From the NCBI GenBank assembly GCA_016933095.1, contig JAFGBP010000012.1, forward strand, positions 1-23,415: a stretch of 23,415 nt of DNA, read 5' to 3'. Each line of letters opens with the position of its first letter. Within the stretch, counting starts at the first letter, position 1. The notes below the pieces were generated by a model. That model was not told the DNA's origin, did no database searches, and saw only the letters and a list, made by a program, of their open reading frames with translations. The position numbers and the translations under genes were made by a program. Shown one piece after another: positions 14,186 through 21,500 of this stretch. The DNA comes from Candidatus Woesearchaeota archaeon (lineage in GTDB: Archaea; Nanobdellota; Nanobdellia; Woesearchaeales; SM23-78).

Positions 14186-14353
14186 ATGAGCAAGGGAACA
14201 CCCAGCATGGGAAAGAAGTCGGGCAAGAAGTCTCACATAAGGTGCAGGCGATGCGGGGAGCACAGCTACCACGTGAAGGACAAGGTTTGCAGCTACTGCG
14301 GATTCGGCAAGAGCTCGAAGATCAGGAAGTACTCTTGGCGGAAGAAGAAGTAA
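14186..14353 (+). CDS. Large ribosomal subunit protein eL37
   Basis: A 55-residue basic zinc protein of the large ribosomal subunit. Translation of this stretch begins MSKGTPSMGKKSGKKSHIRC and contains CRRC (20-23) and CSYC (35-38), the zinc-ribbon of eL37, ending in WRKKK. GGAGTGA (14173-14179) lies 6 bases before the ATG at 14186. The gap from the Sm-like stop codon is 25 bases, so the two are co-transcribed. A T7 run at 14395-14401 may end the transcript. Confidence 0.95.
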   Translation: MSKGTPSMGKKSGKKSHIRCRRCGEHSYHVKDKVCSYCGFGKSSKIRKYSWRKKK

Positions 14354-14366
14354 ACTCTTAGCATAA

Positions 14367-14386
14367 CATATTCTTCCATATTCTTA
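14367..14386 (+). repeat. 10 bp tandem duplication upstream of an unknown gene
   Basis: CATATTCTTC (14367-14376) is followed by CATATTCTTA (14377-14386), nine of ten bases identical. It lies about 34 bases before the next TATA box. Confidence 0.6.
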
Positions 14387-14419
14387 TTCTTAAGTTTTTT
14401 TAGAACGGTTTGGGCAAAA

Positions 14420-14429
14420 ATTTAAATAC
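14420..14429 (+). promoter_or_regulatory. TATA box of the unknown 238 aa protein gene
   Basis: ATTTAAATAC lies about 27 bp before the ATG at 14452. It rules out the longer in-frame start at 14410, which lies upstream of it. Confidence 0.7.
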
Positions 14430-14451
14430 TTTCATTCTTGAGACTCTTCTC

Positions 14452-15168
14452 ATGAGGCAGTCAATATATGGCTCGGGTCCTGTTACCGACCCTGATGAGA
14501 TGGGTGTAAATTTGGAGAAAGAATTCCGTATGAACATCCATGACAGCGATTTTGTGGCCCATACCAAGAGTGAGAATGCGATCTTCATCAAGAATATATT
14601 CAAGGACTATCTGAAGTTCTCAGCGCCCTCTCTTGGGGGCTATAGGCTGTTTTTTATGCAAGTGCAGCAGGATCCAAATCTTGAAGCTTATTTAGATGAT
14701 GGCCTTACAGCATCCTGGGTTTACTTGCAGAATCTGAATTGGCATAACAAGTACGCTGGCACGAACACTAGCCTAAAAACTTACCTTGAGGATCTCAACC
14801 TGCTCGTTAAGCCTTTCAACCAGCTCTTCAAAAGGGTGGCGGCTAAGAATATCAAGATGTTTGCAAGCCAATACGCTGGGTGTATGCAGTTCCTGTTCTT
14901 TTACATAGAATACGTGCTTATGGGACATGCCTTGGTAAGGGGTCTTTTCTCAGATGCGGCAAAGGATGAATATGAAGAGAACCTGCTCAAGGCAGGGGAT
15001 GAGATAAGGGTTGTCCTAAAGACCTTGCACATGGAGCTTGGAAGGCTTCCTGATTTCAAGAATCGTCTGGCAAACATCCATCAGGAATCTATCAATCGTG
15101 GTGTGAAATGGGAGCCCGAACGGAAGAGATGGTTCAAGGAATTTGTGAACCGCGTCAATTCAACTTGA
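14452..15168 (+). CDS. Unknown mostly helical protein (238 aa)
   Basis: The product starts MRQSIYGSGPVTDPDEMG. It is largely alpha-helical with many aromatic residues and one fairly hydrophobic stretch (GCMQFLFFYIEYVLMGHALV, about 143-162). That stretch could be a buried helix or a single membrane segment. The C-terminal 40 residues are basic (NRLANIHQESINRG, then KRWFKEFVNRV). No family is recognised. The ATG at 14452 is chosen because of the TATA box at 14420-14429; a leaderless mRNA is likely. It is transcribed alone. Confidence 0.75.
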   Translation: MRQSIYGSGPVTDPDEMGVNLEKEFRMNIHDSDFVAHTKSENAIFIKNIFKDYLKFSAPSLGGYRLFFMQVQQDPNLEAYLDDGLTASWVYLQNLNWHNKYAGTNTSLKTYLEDLNLLVKPFNQLFKRVAAKNIKMFASQYAGCMQFLFFYIEYVLMGHALVRGLFSDAAKDEYEENLLKAGDEIRVVLKTLHMELGRLPDFKNRLANIHQESINRGVKWEPERKRWFKEFVNRVNST

Positions 15169-15170
15169 AT

Positions 15171-15200
15171 TATCTTGAGCTATTTTGAGCTATCTGGAAC
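15171..15200 (+). repeat. 10 bp tandem repeat upstream of Taw1
   Basis: TATCTTGAGC (15171-15180), TATTTTGAGC (15181-15190) and a weaker TATCTGGAAC (15191-15200) follow each other in exact 10 bp register, ending 16 bases before the TATA-like box. Confidence 0.65.
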
Positions 15201-15216
15201 CGACTTGAACCAGAAA

Positions 15217-15226
15217 CAATTAAAAG
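15217..15226 (+). promoter_or_regulatory. TATA-like box of the Taw1 gene
   Basis: CAATTAAAAG lies about 27 bp before the ATG at 15249, with no ribosome binding site, as expected for a leaderless start. Confidence 0.5.
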
Positions 15227-15248
15227 CCGTTTCTTCTTCTTTTGTTGC

Positions 15249-16199
15249 ATGAAGATCGATGACGCCAAGAAAAAGGACTTGGAGCGCCAGGGCTACCGCT
15301 TTGCAGGCAATCATTCCGCCGTCAAGGTCTGCCTTTGGACTAAGAAGAGCCTTCGTGATGAGGGGACTTGCTATAAGCAGAGGTTCTATGGCATCAACTG
15401 CCATCGCTGCGTCCAGATGACGCCTGCCCTTCCGACGTGCACTCTTAGGTGTGTGTGGTGCTGGCGAGACATCGACCATACTATCCCAAAGTGGGTTGGT
15501 GATGCAGATCCTCCGTCTTTGATAATTGATGAGTCCATAAAGAGGCATACCAAGCTCTTGTATGGTTTCGGAGGCCTTGATAAGGCGAACAAGAAGAAGT
15601 ACGATGAGGCCATGAAGCCCATTCACTTCGCGATCAGTTTGGCTGGTGAGCCGACCATGTATCCTCATCTTCCTGAACTCATATCTGAACTCAAGAAGAG
15701 GAAGATTTCTTCTTTCCTTGTTACGAATGGTACGCAGCCTGAGATGTTGCGGAGGATTTCAAAGGTTCCGCCGACACAGCTTTACATCACCTTGCCGAGT
15801 CCGAACGAAGAGGATTTCAAGAGGAACTGTTCTCCTCTCATCAAGGATGGTTGGAAGCGCATATTGGAGTCGTTGGAGGTCATGAAGGGCCTTAGGAAGA
15901 AGACGAGGACGACGATACGCCTCACTCTTGCCAGAGGGAAGAACTTGAAGGACCCGCAAGGCTATGCCAAGCTGATCAGGATCGCCGACCCATTGTTTGT
16001 TGAGGCCAAGGCGTTCGTATCTGTCGGTTTTTCCAAGAGGAGGCTCTCTTATAGCGACATGCCGACGCATAGTGAAATCGTGCACTTCTCAGAAGAGCTT
16101 GCGAGGAATTTGTGTATGAGAATTATTGATGAGCAGCCTGAATCCCGAGTCGTGCTGCTCATGAAGAAAGACCTTAAGAAACGGAAGATGAAGTTCTAG
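15249..16199 (+). CDS. taw1: tRNA 4-demethylwyosine synthase (Taw1/TYW1 radical SAM enzyme)
   Basis: The enzyme uses pyruvate and S-adenosylmethionine to build the tricyclic 4-demethylwyosine base at m1G37 of tRNA-Phe, which protects the reading frame. The radical SAM cluster is C64-x3-C68-x2-C71 (CTLRCVWC). Cysteines 28, 41 and 54 have the 13-residue spacing of the second iron-sulfur cluster of archaeal TYW1. Further matches are the KVCLWTKKSL opening, HFAISLAGEPTMYPHL (about 126-141), LVTNGTQPE and TQLYITLPSPNEEDF. The 316 residues fit the archaeal form without the flavodoxin domain of eukaryotic TYW1. It converges on the next gene with 2 bases between stop codons. Confidence 0.95.
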   Translation: MKIDDAKKKDLERQGYRFAGNHSAVKVCLWTKKSLRDEGTCYKQRFYGINCHRCVQMTPALPTCTLRCVWCWRDIDHTIPKWVGDADPPSLIIDESIKRHTKLLYGFGGLDKANKKKYDEAMKPIHFAISLAGEPTMYPHLPELISELKKRKISSFLVTNGTQPEMLRRISKVPPTQLYITLPSPNEEDFKRNCSPLIKDGWKRILESLEVMKGLRKKTRTTIRLTLARGKNLKDPQGYAKLIRIADPLFVEAKAFVSVGFSKRRLSYSDMPTHSEIVHFSEELARNLCMRIIDEQPESRVVLLMKKDLKKRKMKF

Positions 16200-16201
16200 G
16201 C

Positions 16202-16474
16202 CTATGGGGTGTCGCGCAGTATTCTCTCGAGTTTTTGGTCTCTCTGAACTGCCTCTGCCACAAAGGGTTTGCGTCTCGCGAATGTGCTGCATGCCTCCGG
16301 TTCTTTGCCTTTCTCTGTACAAAAAATGAAGGCCTTGTCATAAGGGTATTCCTCTTCTTTCAGGCTATATCCTAGAGCCTCCCCAAAGTGCAAAGCGAAG
16401 TCTCTTGAATGTTCGCGGTGGAATAAGACGACGATCTCCCCAGGCACGTACTGTGGCTTGTATTCTTCTGCCAT
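16202..16474 (-). CDS. Small unknown protein (90 aa)
   Basis: A 90-residue soluble protein. The segment YVPGEIVVLFHREHSRDFALHFGEALGYSL (9-38) recalls the propeptide-like alpha/beta fold seen ahead of subtilisin-type proteases (YVPGEVIVKF pattern), and a basic helical tail follows. This resemblance is weak and there is no protease beside it; a free-standing inhibitor-like role is only a guess. A TATA-like box at 16494-16505 overlaps the stop codon of the upstream phosphoesterase gene, so it has its own promoter within a very compact gap. Confidence 0.7.
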   Translation of the reverse strand: MAEEYKPQYVPGEIVVLFHREHSRDFALHFGEALGYSLKEEEYPYDKAFIFCTEKGKEPEACSTFARRKPFVAEAVQRDQKLERILRDTP

Positions 16475-16493
16475 CCCTGCCGGGAATGCTTTC

Positions 16494-16505
16494 CCTTTTA
16501 TTAAT
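16494..16505 (-). promoter_or_regulatory. TATA-like box of the 90 aa protein gene
   Basis: On the minus strand this reads GATTAATAAAAG, about 25-30 bp before the ATG at 16474 and touching the stop codon of the gene upstream. Confidence 0.5.
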
Positions 16506-17096
16506 CTATAGGTCCATCATCTTGCCGTCAGGCCCTGGATTGACGACTATGCTCTTCCCGATCATGTCGTGTCGGTGGTTACAGTCATGGATGTGGCCGC
16601 AGATCACTAGGTCAGGCTTCTGCTTCCTTATGAAATTAGCATAGCTCTTGGAGCCGACGTGATCGCCCATCACTATGTCGACTTTGGTACCGTGAGGAGG
16701 CCCGTGCAGTATCACGACGAGCTTCTGTCCCTTCTTGTGCCTGGTTTTTATCTTCTTTGAGAATTCCTCGAACTCCCCGTCTCTCGGGGCGAAACCTCCT
16801 CCTCCGTAACCTACGAACAGCACGTCGTCCTGCTCGTAGAACTTCTTGTGCAGGAAGGTCAGGTTTCGGTGGTGTTCGCATTCCTTCCTAAGGGTGCGCT
16901 CGTCTTCGTGGTTGCCGTGGATGAGCAGGACCTTCTTTCCCAGCCCGTTTAGTTCCCTGACTATCCTCTTCAAGTGATTCTCAAAGATAGTGATATCCCC
17001 TCCGCACAGGATGAGATCGGCCTTCTTGGATTTTTTCTTCACCTTGGCAAGGGCGTGGGCGTCGCCGTGGTGGTCTGTGAATGCGAGTATGCGCAT
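16506..17096 (-). CDS. Calcineurin-like metallophosphoesterase
   Basis: The 196-residue protein has all five metal-binding blocks of the family: D8-x-H10, GGD (32-34), GNHE (61-64), HGPPHG (131-136) and GHIH (167-170). Members of this short class hydrolyse phosphodiesters or phosphomonoesters with two metal ions; the substrate cannot be told from sequence. A His/Lys-rich loop (114-125) stands near the active site. The TATA-like GATTAAATAG on the minus strand (about 17122-17131) lies ~31 bp before the ATG at 17096. Confidence 0.92.
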   Translation of the reverse strand: MRILAFTDHHGDAHALAKVKKKSKKADLILCGGDITIFENHLKRIVRELNGLGKKVLLIHGNHEDERTLRKECEHHRNLTFLHKKFYEQDDVLFVGYGGGGFAPRDGEFEEFSKKIKTRHKKGQKLVVILHGPPHGTKVDIVMGDHVGSKSYANFIRKQKPDLVICGHIHDCNHRHDMIGKSIVVNPGPDGKMMDL

Positions 17097-17146
17097 ATCA
17101 GGAACTATGCTTCTCCGGACTATTTAATCTTTACGGCGCCTTATTC

Positions 17147-17171
17147 CCTGCTTTTATGGGAACAAAGCAGG
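17147..17171. terminator. Hairpin downstream of the secreted protein gene
   Basis: CCTGCTTT (17147-17154) and AAAGCAGG (17164-17171) form a perfect 8 bp stem with a 9-base loop, 12 bases after the stop codon at 17184. No T-run follows on the minus strand, so it may protect the mRNA end rather than stop transcription. Confidence 0.4.
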
Positions 17172-17183
17172 ATGCTATCTGTC

Positions 17184-17711
17184 TTATTCGTTCTTCTGCA
17201 TCTCTACGATGGAGTCTATCCCTAGGACGTCCTGGTAGTGCTTTGGCAGGCGTATGAACTCATAAGCGTTCTTGTAGATTATCTTCAGGTACTGGGCCTT
17301 TCCTAGTTTTCCCAAGTCAATTTCTTTCTGGCTCTTCCAACCTTTGGTGGGTGTGGTGTTGTAATGCCCAAGAAATGTCCATTCGTCTTCGATGTCGGCT
17401 TTGGCATAGGCCTCAAAGACGCTAGTTCCTGGCATCACCAGGTTTCCAGGATGAATCTGGCCGTATAATATTGCCATAATATCCGGCCCTTCTTTGTTCA
17501 TGACAGGCTTTGGGAACTTTACAACGACTTCTCCCAGGTATTGGACAAGAGCGCATTTTCCGTCTTCAGAACCAGATATGTTCTCTGCGTCTAGCGTGTC
17601 TAGATGATAAAGCAGTTCGGCCGCGTTCAAATCTTCTGCTCCTCTGGCTTGTATGGGTGCTGTCAAAGCGGCACTTAATATCATTGTCGAGACAATCTTC
17701 CCTAACTTCAT
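17184..17711 (-). CDS. Secreted protein with galactose-binding-like beta-sandwich
   Basis: Residues 1-24 are a Sec signal peptide (MKLGKIVSTMILSAALTAPIQARG, cleavage probably after an Ala). The remainder follows a pattern common in secreted F5/8-type beta-sandwich domains: a GEVVVKFPKPVMNKEGPDI strand pair, FEAYAKAD, WTFLGHY, a DLGKLGKAQYLKIIYK strand and GIDSIVEMQ at the end. Such domains bind glycans or surface partners; here this is inference from the pattern. No catalytic residues are visible. GGGGGTGAAAGA directly before the ATG at 17711 is a strong ribosome binding site, and a TATA-like box lies at 17748-17758. The gene is transcribed alone. Confidence 0.78.
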   Translation of the reverse strand: MKLGKIVSTMILSAALTAPIQARGAEDLNAAELLYHLDTLDAENISGSEDGKCALVQYLGEVVVKFPKPVMNKEGPDIMAILYGQIHPGNLVMPGTSVFEAYAKADIEDEWTFLGHYNTTPTKGWKSQKEIDLGKLGKAQYLKIIYKNAYEFIRLPKHYQDVLGIDSIVEMQKNE

Positions 17712-17781
17712 TCTTTCACCCCCAATTGTAAATAGAGTGCAGACGGCATATTTATTTTTTCTTGTTTGTTGGGGTAAATGC

Positions 17782-18066
17782 TTACATTCCTAAGAACTTC
17801 ATGGCATAGAACGTGAGGAACGCCGGCCATACCAGTGCCTTGATGAGTCCCCATACGCCGTTCCAGAAGCCAGTGGCTGTGGAGACGTAGTACACTGCGG
17901 CTCCGATGAATCCGAGGCCGTACAGGCATCCGCCGCTGAAGTTGCACTTCTCGACTTTCGGCTTGCAGCCTTTATCCATCCCTTTCTCTATCTTCTTCGC
18001 AATCCCATTCGGTATTGATATTTCTATCTTCTTGTTGCCGCTCTTTGATTTTCCTTTTGCTGCCAT
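17782..18066 (-). CDS. Small two-helix membrane protein after the VWA gene
   Basis: This 94-residue protein has a Lys-rich soluble head (1-40), then membrane helices at about 47-66 and 70-92. The segment ATGFWNGVWGLIKALVWPAF (64-83) resembles small membrane proteins I have seen in DPANN archaea and CPR bacteria; this is recollection, not a search. GGAGATGATC lies 4 bases before the ATG at 18066. The start is 28 bases after the VWA stop codon, so it is probably the last gene of the MoxR-VWA operon and may anchor the complex to the membrane. Confidence 0.75.
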   Translation of the reverse strand: MAAKGKSKSGNKKIEISIPNGIAKKIEKGMDKGCKPKVEKCNFSGGCLYGLGFIGAAVYYVSTATGFWNGVWGLIKALVWPAFLTFYAMKFLGM

Positions 18067-18094
18067 TTAGATCATCTCCATCATTGTTTTCGGC

Positions 18095-19297
18095 TTAGAG
18101 GCTGTAGTAGTCCTCCAGGATAACCTGATCTATCAGCTCTAGGTTCTTAACTTTATATAATCTTCCCTCGCTTATCTCGATTATCCTGTTCGCGAGCTTC
18201 ACCCCTGTGTTGTCGAGGTTTATCCCGATGATGGAGACTGTGATATCGGCAGACCTTGCCATACCGACTGCCTGCAGAGTTGATTTCTCAGGATGCTCGC
18301 CTTTCGTGGGCAGCACATCAGTCAGGAAGACGAGGTGCTTTGTCTCATTGGATGACCCGAATAGTTCGATCGCCTTCTCGATGGTCTTGGCGAAGTCAGT
18401 CTCTGCTCTCGTCCTTAGGTTGGTCAGGTTGATTATGATGTCGTGGAAGTCAAGGTTTGGCTCGACAGATTTCTGCACCTCATCATTGAAGACGATGAGG
18501 CCTACCTTGTTCTTCTCGCTTATCGCCCTGTATGCCAAGGCCACGCCTGCTTGCTTTCCCATCTTGATCTTCTCTCCCTTCATGCTGCCAGAGCAGTCCA
18601 GGGCGTAGATGATGCTGATGCCGCCTTTCTTCTTGCGCTCGAATATGCGCAGGTCCTCTTTCCTGATGTCGGCATGCCCCCTGCGGATGGCTGTCTTCAC
18701 GCTCTGCTTGACAGCGATGTCGCGGTATCGAGTCTTCTTGAAAGGGACGTAGTCTTCCTTGTCGCCATAGACGTCCTTCTTCTTGTCTTTCTTCTCTCCC
18801 AATCCCTTGAGACGCAGCTTGTCAAGCTCTTCAGTGTACAATACGAGAGAACTCAGCCTCAGGCCCTTGTTCGTGATCTCACCTTCTTTCGTCACGAGAT
18901 CCTTCTTTTTGAGCTCTTTCACGCTCTCCTCGATCCTCTTCTTGAGCTCCTCCTGGAACTCAGGGATCTTAATGTTCTTCTCCACGAAAGAAGGGTCGTA
19001 TCCTGTAAGCTTCCTGATCATGTACTCTCCGTACAGCTTCTTCGCCAGCTTGTAGTCGTTTATCAGGTTCTTGAACATCATATCAGGGACAAAGCTTGAC
19101 AGGTTCTGATTGATGCTCTCGTTGAGAAGCTTTCCTTCCTCAATTATCTCCTTGTCGTTCTCGAGGACAGAGCTCATGAGCTTGTCCTCTTCCTGCTGCT
19201 TTGTCAGCTTACCAGAGATTTCCTCTGCCTTCTCAGTCTTCGAGACTTTCTCTTTCGTCTGGCGGTAAGCTACTGGCTCGGTGCTACGGATAATCAC
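18095..19297 (-). CDS. VWA-domain protein, partner of the MoxR/ChlI-type ATPase
   Basis: The C-terminal ~180 residues are a von Willebrand A domain with a complete metal site: DCSGS (234-238), T300 and D327 (FLTDVLP). A charged helical region (1-225) comes first and may contact the ATPase. The layout matches ChlD/CoxE-type partners of AAA+ proteins, which work together to remodel or metallate client proteins. The start is GTG at 19297, inside the end of the MoxR gene (14-base overlap), so translation is likely coupled. There is an in-frame ATG at residue 41 as an alternative. Clients are unknown. Confidence 0.88.
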   Translation of the reverse strand: MIIRSTEPVAYRQTKEKVSKTEKAEEISGKLTKQQEEDKLMSSVLENDKEIIEEGKLLNESINQNLSSFVPDMMFKNLINDYKLAKKLYGEYMIRKLTGYDPSFVEKNIKIPEFQEELKKRIEESVKELKKKDLVTKEGEITNKGLRLSSLVLYTEELDKLRLKGLGEKKDKKKDVYGDKEDYVPFKKTRYRDIAVKQSVKTAIRRGHADIRKEDLRIFERKKKGGISIIYALDCSGSMKGEKIKMGKQAGVALAYRAISEKNKVGLIVFNDEVQKSVEPNLDFHDIIINLTNLRTRAETDFAKTIEKAIELFGSSNETKHLVFLTDVLPTKGEHPEKSTLQAVGMARSADITVSIIGINLDNTGVKLANRIIEISEGRLYKVKNLELIDQVILEDYYSL

Positions 19298-20294
19298 CTG
19301 GCCTGCTAGAATACTCCTTATACTCTTCCCTGATGAACTCGTCAGTTGATTTTAAGAACTTGATGCTCGGCTTGAGCGTCATCCTGTGGCTCAGCACGGA
19401 TACGATTACGTCCTGAACGTCCTGCTCAGTCACTTTCTTCCTGTCATGCAGGAATGCGTTTGACTGCGCGCGCTCGTAGAGGCCGATGCTTGCCCTCACG
19501 CTCGGCTTCCTGTCCACGTCAGCGTCCGCCCTTAGGCTTCGCACGAAGTTGACTGTCTGGAACAACAGCTTCTGAGGGAACTCAGTCATCTGCTTGCCTG
19601 CTTTCAAGACGATCTCGACTTCCTGGTCAAGGCTTGCGGGGTGCTCGACGTATATCAAGTCGAACCTGTCAAGGAACACGTCGCTTAGCGGCTCTGTGCT
19701 CTTGTCGTCAGGATTCATTGTACCTATGAACACGAATTCCAGGTCGAACTCGAAAGAATAGCTTCCGATTGTTATCTTCCTCTCTTCAAGCACTTGGAGG
19801 AGTGCGTTCTGGAGCTTCTCGCTGCACCTGTTCACTTCGTCGAAGAACAGTATGCCCTGGTTGGCCTTGAAGATCTTCCCTGGAGTAAAGGCTTCAATGC
19901 TTAAGGGGCCGTATTTCATCGCCTTCACAGGGTCGATGTCTCCGATTAGGTCCTCTGCTGTAAGGTCCGGGCTTCCCTGCACCCTTACGAACATGTCTTC
20001 TCCCTTCAGGGTTTTGGTAGTTATCTTTACCTTCTTTCTCTTATTTTCGACGCATTCAGGGCATAATGGCTCGTGGGGCTCACAGTTGAACGAGCAGTCG
20101 CATACGGTCTTTTCGGGCATGAGCTTGGCCACGTTCTTGGCGAGAGTGGTCTTCCCGATGCCTGGCTGCCCTACGAGTATTATGTGCCTGTCCATGAGGA
20201 GCGCTGACTTGAGCTGGTTCTTCACGTTCTCTTGGCCTATGATATCCTCAAAATCATCCTTCAGCAGGTTCTCCTTGAATTTCTCGTTAGTCAT
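19284..20294 (-). CDS. MoxR/ChlI-type AAA+ ATPase with cysteine-rich insert
   Basis: Walker A is GQPGIGKT (42-49) and Walker B ILFFDE (148-153). A sensor 1 FIGTMNPDD and arginine-finger region SDVFLDRFDL follow, then a helical lid. This is the ChlI/MoxR class that works with VWA proteins. Unusual is a five-cysteine insert (C65, C67, C71, C78, C81) right after Walker A and its helix. It ends in CPECVENKRKK and is probably a zinc or other metal knuckle. The ATG at 20294 has GGAGGAAG (20300-20307) 5 bases upstream. The leader before it can form alternative hairpins. The gene overlaps the VWA gene downstream. Confidence 0.9.
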   Translation of the reverse strand: MTNEKFKENLLKDDFEDIIGQENVKNQLKSALLMDRHIILVGQPGIGKTTLAKNVAKLMPEKTVCDCSFNCEPHEPLCPECVENKRKKVKITTKTLKGEDMFVRVQGSPDLTAEDLIGDIDPVKAMKYGPLSIEAFTPGKIFKANQGILFFDEVNRCSEKLQNALLQVLEERKITIGSYSFEFDLEFVFIGTMNPDDKSTEPLSDVFLDRFDLIYVEHPASLDQEVEIVLKAGKQMTEFPQKLLFQTVNFVRSLRADADVDRKPSVRASIGLYERAQSNAFLHDRKKVTEQDVQDVIVSVLSHRMTLKPSIKFLKSTDEFIREEYKEYSSRPGDYP

Positions 20295-20312
20295 GATTAC
20301 TTCCTCCTTGAA

Positions 20313-20403
20313 GACGCCGCCTTGCGGAGTCTGATTATGAAATGTGCGAAGATGCTGGACTCGGTTTTCGTATCGATTGTATGTTCGGACGGAGCGCGGC
20401 GTC
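20313..20403 (-). promoter_or_regulatory. Leader of the MoxR gene with mutually exclusive hairpins
   Basis: On the minus-strand transcript, GCGGCGTC (complement of 20313-20320) can pair with GACGCCGC (complement of 20396-20403) eight of eight. It can also pair with the adjacent GACTCCGC (complement of 20324-20331) around a 3-base AAG loop, with one mismatch. The two cannot form together. The ribosome binding site follows 5 bases later. A DHH stop codon lies at the far arm. Confidence 0.45.
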
Positions 20404-21437
20404 TAAAGCTCTCTTCTTATGTTCTCGACGTACTGATCAAAATCATCTATGTGCACGCATGACCCGCCTGCATGTGCATGGCCGCCACCGTATCCCCTCA
20501 CGCCTTTGAGCGCTATGGGGATTATCTTAGTCAGATCCTGCATCGTGGTCCGAAGCGAGCACTTATATTCTCCATTGTACTCCCACGCCACTATCACGAA
20601 CTTGTCGGGGTGCTTGTATATGATTGCATTGCTCAGTTCTGTCGAATATGAAACTGCGTTTGCGCTCTTGTACTTGAAGATGATCATCTTGTCGTTTTTT
20701 GATGCTTTGACTTCCTTTAGCAGTTGCTGGTATTCCTCATCCAGCTTCTTGAACTTCTTATAGATGAACCTGCCAGCGGGTGACTCCTGCTTTAGGATTT
20801 CATAAGGGTCCTTGATCCTTGTCAATACCTTGACTGACTTTATCACTTCTTGGGTTCTTCCTTTGAGGTTGAAGGCCAATGCCATGATAAGCTTTGCAAG
20901 GGGAGTGTCGTGGATAGCCACTTCCGGCCTTGTCACTTCGAGTGGAAGGAGGCCCGGGTATTCCTTCTCGAATTCTTCCCTCATCTCTTTTTCTGGCAGG
21001 GACCAATCAGCCACTATTCCGCACATGGCAATCCACAAGGGCTTTTGCATTATCTTGTACATCCAGTAGCTTGTAGGCCTATTGTCTTCCGGGTTCTCGC
21101 GTCTCGGATTGTAGTATTCAACGTTCTTGCGCTCCAGTATTGGGTGGTGGTCGAGCCATATCTTTCTCGCTGGTATCTTGTCCAGGAATTCCTGGTCAAC
21201 CATCGGCATGTCAAGTATGACGACGAGGTCTGGAGAGTAGTCATTCACCATCCTCGCGAAGTCAGCTCCGAGTTTCGGGCTGCTCTTGACCGGTATTCCT
21301 TTCCCGTCCTTCACGTGGTTGTAGAGCATGAGGAAGCTTGTGAGGCCGTCTGCATCATCATCAAATAAGACTACTGGCCTAGTGCACGTCGTGAATGCTT
21401 CCCTGAGCTTTTTTATATCTTCTTCTGTGAGTGCCAT
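20403..21437 (-). CDS. DHH-family phosphoesterase (RecJ/NrnA-like fold)
   Basis: The N-terminal domain has FDDDADG (25-31), aspartates around ILDMP (74-78) and DHH (96-98), the metal site of the family. The C-terminal DHHA1-type domain has GYGGGHAHAGG (315-325), which binds the substrate phosphate. Relatives are RecJ-like exonucleases and oligonucleotide or cyclic dinucleotide phosphodiesterases; which of these applies cannot be read from the sequence. The 344 residues are shorter than archaeal RecJ/GAN. The ATG at 21437 follows a purine-rich GAGGAACAGG. It lies 63 bases after the ThiF-like gene and 108 bases before the MoxR gene on the same strand. Confidence 0.88.
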   Translation of the reverse strand: MALTEEDIKKLREAFTTCTRPVVLFDDDADGLTSFLMLYNHVKDGKGIPVKSSPKLGADFARMVNDYSPDLVVILDMPMVDQEFLDKIPARKIWLDHHPILERKNVEYYNPRRENPEDNRPTSYWMYKIMQKPLWIAMCGIVADWSLPEKEMREEFEKEYPGLLPLEVTRPEVAIHDTPLAKLIMALAFNLKGRTQEVIKSVKVLTRIKDPYEILKQESPAGRFIYKKFKKLDEEYQQLLKEVKASKNDKMIIFKYKSANAVSYSTELSNAIIYKHPDKFVIVAWEYNGEYKCSLRTTMQDLTKIIPIALKGVRGYGGGHAHAGGSCVHIDDFDQYVENIRREL

Positions 21438-21500
21438 GTCCTGTTCCTCGCTGGTTGTTCCTCTTTCTCTTCTGCTGCCAGTTCCTCTTTTGATTTGGAT

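Noticed and set aside
18443..19099. Leucine-rich open frame on the plus strand
   Set aside because: It is the complement of the VWA gene; its Leu/Val-rich look comes from reading Lys/Glu-rich codons backwards.
20295..20402. Box C/D or H/ACA guide RNA
   Set aside because: A clear C box, D box pair or ACA end at the right spacing was not found; alternative leader hairpins explain the paired arms better.
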